Part shown: piece by piece, positions 62,652 to 64,000 of the stretch
Position numbering within the stretch: the first letter of the stretch is position 1
How the letters are laid out: each line of letters opens with the position of its first letter
Notes under the pieces: generated by a model
Database searches by the model: none
Told to the model about the DNA's origin: nothing
The model's input: only the letters and a program-made list of their open reading frames with translations
NCBI GenBank assembly: GCA_020638835.1
Contig: JACKHV010000005.1
Span: 248,001-312,000 of the forward strand
Reading direction: 5' to 3'
DNA: 64,000 nucleotides
Origin: Planctomycetota bacterium
GTDB taxonomy: Bacteria > Planctomycetota > UBA1135 > GCA-002686595
Made by a program: the position numbers and the translations under genes

Positions 62652-64000
62652 TGGCCGCGCGCGACAATCACGGGACGGGCGCGCCGTGGGGCGACTTTCG
62701 CGTCATCGGCAAGCCGAACCGCAAGGTGGACGGTCTGGCCAAGGCGACCGGCGCGGCGGTCTACACCGACGACATCCAGCTGCCGGGGATGCTGCACGCG
62801 AAGATCCTGCGCAGCCCGCACCCCCACGCTCGCATCGTGTCGATCGACACCTCGCGCGCGGAAGCGCTGGAAGGAGTGCACGGCGTACTCGTCGGTTCCG
62901 AGCTGCCGATCAAGTACGGCGTGATCCCGTGGACGCAGGACGAGAACGCGCTCGCGGTCGACAAGGTGCGCTTCATCGGTGACGAGGTCGCCGCCGTCGC
63001 GGCCGTCGACGAGGACTCGGCGAACGCCGCGCTCGACCTGATCGACGTCGAGTACGAGGTGTTGCACGCCTACCTCGACCCCTTCGAGTCGCTCGAGCGC
63101 AGCGATCCGACGATCCACGAGTCGAAGAAGCAGAACAACGTCTCGAAGCACGTCGAGCTGGAGTTCGGCGAGGTCGACCAGGCCTTCGAGGAGGCCGAGG
63201 TCACGGTCGAAGGCGACTACTTCTTCCACGGCACCGCGCACGCGCCGATCGAGACGCACTGCGCCGTCGCGCAGTACACGCCCGACGGGCACCTGACGCT
63301 GTGGTCCGCGACGCAGATCACGCACTACGTGCACCGCGCGTTGGCGCGCGTGCTCGAGCTCGATCCGGCGCGCATCCGCGTGATCCAGCCGGTGCTCGGC
63401 GGCGCCTTCGGCGGCAAGTCCGACCCCTTCGCGCTCGAGTTCGTCACGGCGAAGCTCGCGATGAAGACCGGGCGTCCGGTCAAGATGCTCTGGACGCGCG
63501 AAGAGGCCTTCTACGCGCACCGCGGTCGCCACCCGATGCACATGCACTACCGCACGGCCGCGCGCCGCGACGGACGTGTGACCGGTGTCGACGCGAAGAT
63601 CCTGATCGACGGCGGTTCGTACTCGTCCTTCGGACTGGTCACGACCTACTACTCGGGCCAGCTGCTGACGGGGCCGTACGACTTCCCCGCCTACCGCTTC
63701 GACTCGACGCGCGTCTTCACCAACAAGCCGCCGTGCGGACCGAAGCGCGGGCACGGCTCGGTGCAACCGCGCTTCGCCTTCGAGGTGCAGCTCGACCAGC
63801 TCGCCGAGAAGCTCGGGCTCGACCCGATCGAGATCCGGCGCATCAACTTCCAGGGCTCGGACACGAAGACCGTGAACGGCCAGCGCATCACCTCGAACGG
63901 CTTCGAGCTGTGCCTCGACGAGGTCGAGCGGCGCTCGGGCTGGAAGGACCGCCACGGCAAGCTGCCGCACGGCCGCGGACTGGGCGTCGCGGGCTCGATG
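62651..64000 (+). CDS. Molybdenum hydroxylase large (molybdopterin-binding) subunit, 3'-truncated by window end
   Basis: The first 450 residues are visible. Motifs: RKVDGLAKATGAAVYTDDIQ, MLHAKILRSPHPHARIVSID, GDEVAAVAAVDEDSANAAL, HAPIETHCAVAQYTPDG, VIQPVLGGAFGGKSDPFALE, TGRPVKMLWTREEAFYAHRG and GPKRGHGSVQPRFAFE. This fits the xanthine dehydrogenase/aldehyde oxidase/4-hydroxybenzoyl-CoA reductase family and is closest in pattern to the last. The substrate is not readable from sequence. An FAD subunit is not seen upstream and could lie beyond 64000. Confidence 0.93.
   Translation, partial: MAARDNHGTGAPWGDFRVIGKPNRKVDGLAKATGAAVYTDDIQLPGMLHAKILRSPHPHARIVSIDTSRAEALEGVHGVLVGSELPIKYGVIPWTQDENALAVDKVRFIGDEVAAVAAVDEDSANAALDLIDVEYEVLHAYLDPFESLERSDPTIHESKKQNNVSKHVELEFGEVDQAFEEAEVTVEGDYFFHGTAHAPIETHCAVAQYTPDGHLTLWSATQITHYVHRALARVLELDPARIRVIQPVLGGAFGGKSDPFALEFVTAKLAMKTGRPVKMLWTREEAFYAHRGRHPMHMHYRTAARRDGRVTGVDAKILIDGGSYSSFGLVTTYYSGQLLTGPYDFPAYRFDSTRVFTNKPPCGPKRGHGSVQPRFAFEVQLDQLAEKLGLDPIEIRRINFQGSDTKTVNGQRITSNGFELCLDEVERRSGWKDRHGKLPHGRGLGVAGSM

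Noticed and set aside
1..64000. CRISPR arrays, rRNA operons, integrases, phage genes
   Set aside because: No spaced short repeats, rRNA signatures or integrase motifs were seen when reading through; the only tandem DNA repeat outside genes is at 8555-8737.

Overview
The window reads as a piece of a high-G+C (roughly 70% by eye) chromosome, most likely from a Planctomycetota bacterium. Pointers are: a DUF1573 lipoprotein; an anchored excisionase-type HTH protein; two ECF sigma factors each paired with a Ser/Thr kinase; a SUMF1-fold lipoprotein; and a four-gene family of secreted PPC-repeat proteins ending in a shared Cys-rich tail (FCFGDG...CPC...WYRDP). The phylum call is inference from gene content; no rRNA or tRNA gene was found. 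Long antisense ORFs are everywhere because third codon positions are nearly all G/C; these were discarded.

Layout. 1-8.4 kb: the end of a radical SAM gene, then on the minus strand a coiled-coil zinc-ribbon protein, rpoD, dnaG, ksgA, a SUMF1-type lipoprotein and an OmpA-like lipoprotein (an information-processing cluster). 8.5-8.75 kb: a tandem REPIN-like repeat. 8.8-19.4 kb: one minus-strand run encoding two PilB/GspE ATPases, PilT, PilC/GspF, a histidine kinase, two DUF21-CBS proteins, a small secreted protein and a membrane-anchored HTH protein. 19.5-21.9 kb: DUF1573 lipoprotein and a divergent lipoprotein. 21.9-26.9 kb: pyruvate phosphate dikinase facing an ADP-forming acyl-CoA synthetase, separated only by a long hairpin. 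27.1-33.2 kb: a minus-strand signalling block (degenerate GGDEF regulator, FHA protein, non-RD kinase, ECF sigma with a zinc-finger-like tail) followed by an M28 peptidase. 33.4-37.6 kb: SEC-C protein, YebC, ribosomal proteins S9 and L13, a secreted membrane protein and a VOC protein. 37.7-42.8 kb: a hybrid sensor kinase facing a frameshifted receptor-type Ser/Thr kinase with its ECF sigma factor. 42.9-52.6 kb: the four tandem PPC-repeat genes, each with its own terminator. 52.8-54.6 kb: FtsQ-like protein and neighbours. 54.8-64 kb, plus strand: Ski2-like helicase, an alpha/beta-hydrolase-fold protein probably lacking its nucleophile, RecQ, YceI, a membrane protein and the first two subunits of a molybdenum hydroxylase, cut by the window end.

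Most interesting: the tandem array of modular secreted proteins with a common tail; two very long hairpins that share an outer GGGATAGCGTTCG sequence but have unrelated inner arms; the FHA/kinase/sigma/GGDEF signalling block; and start codons placed so close to -10 boxes that leaderless transcription is suggested.
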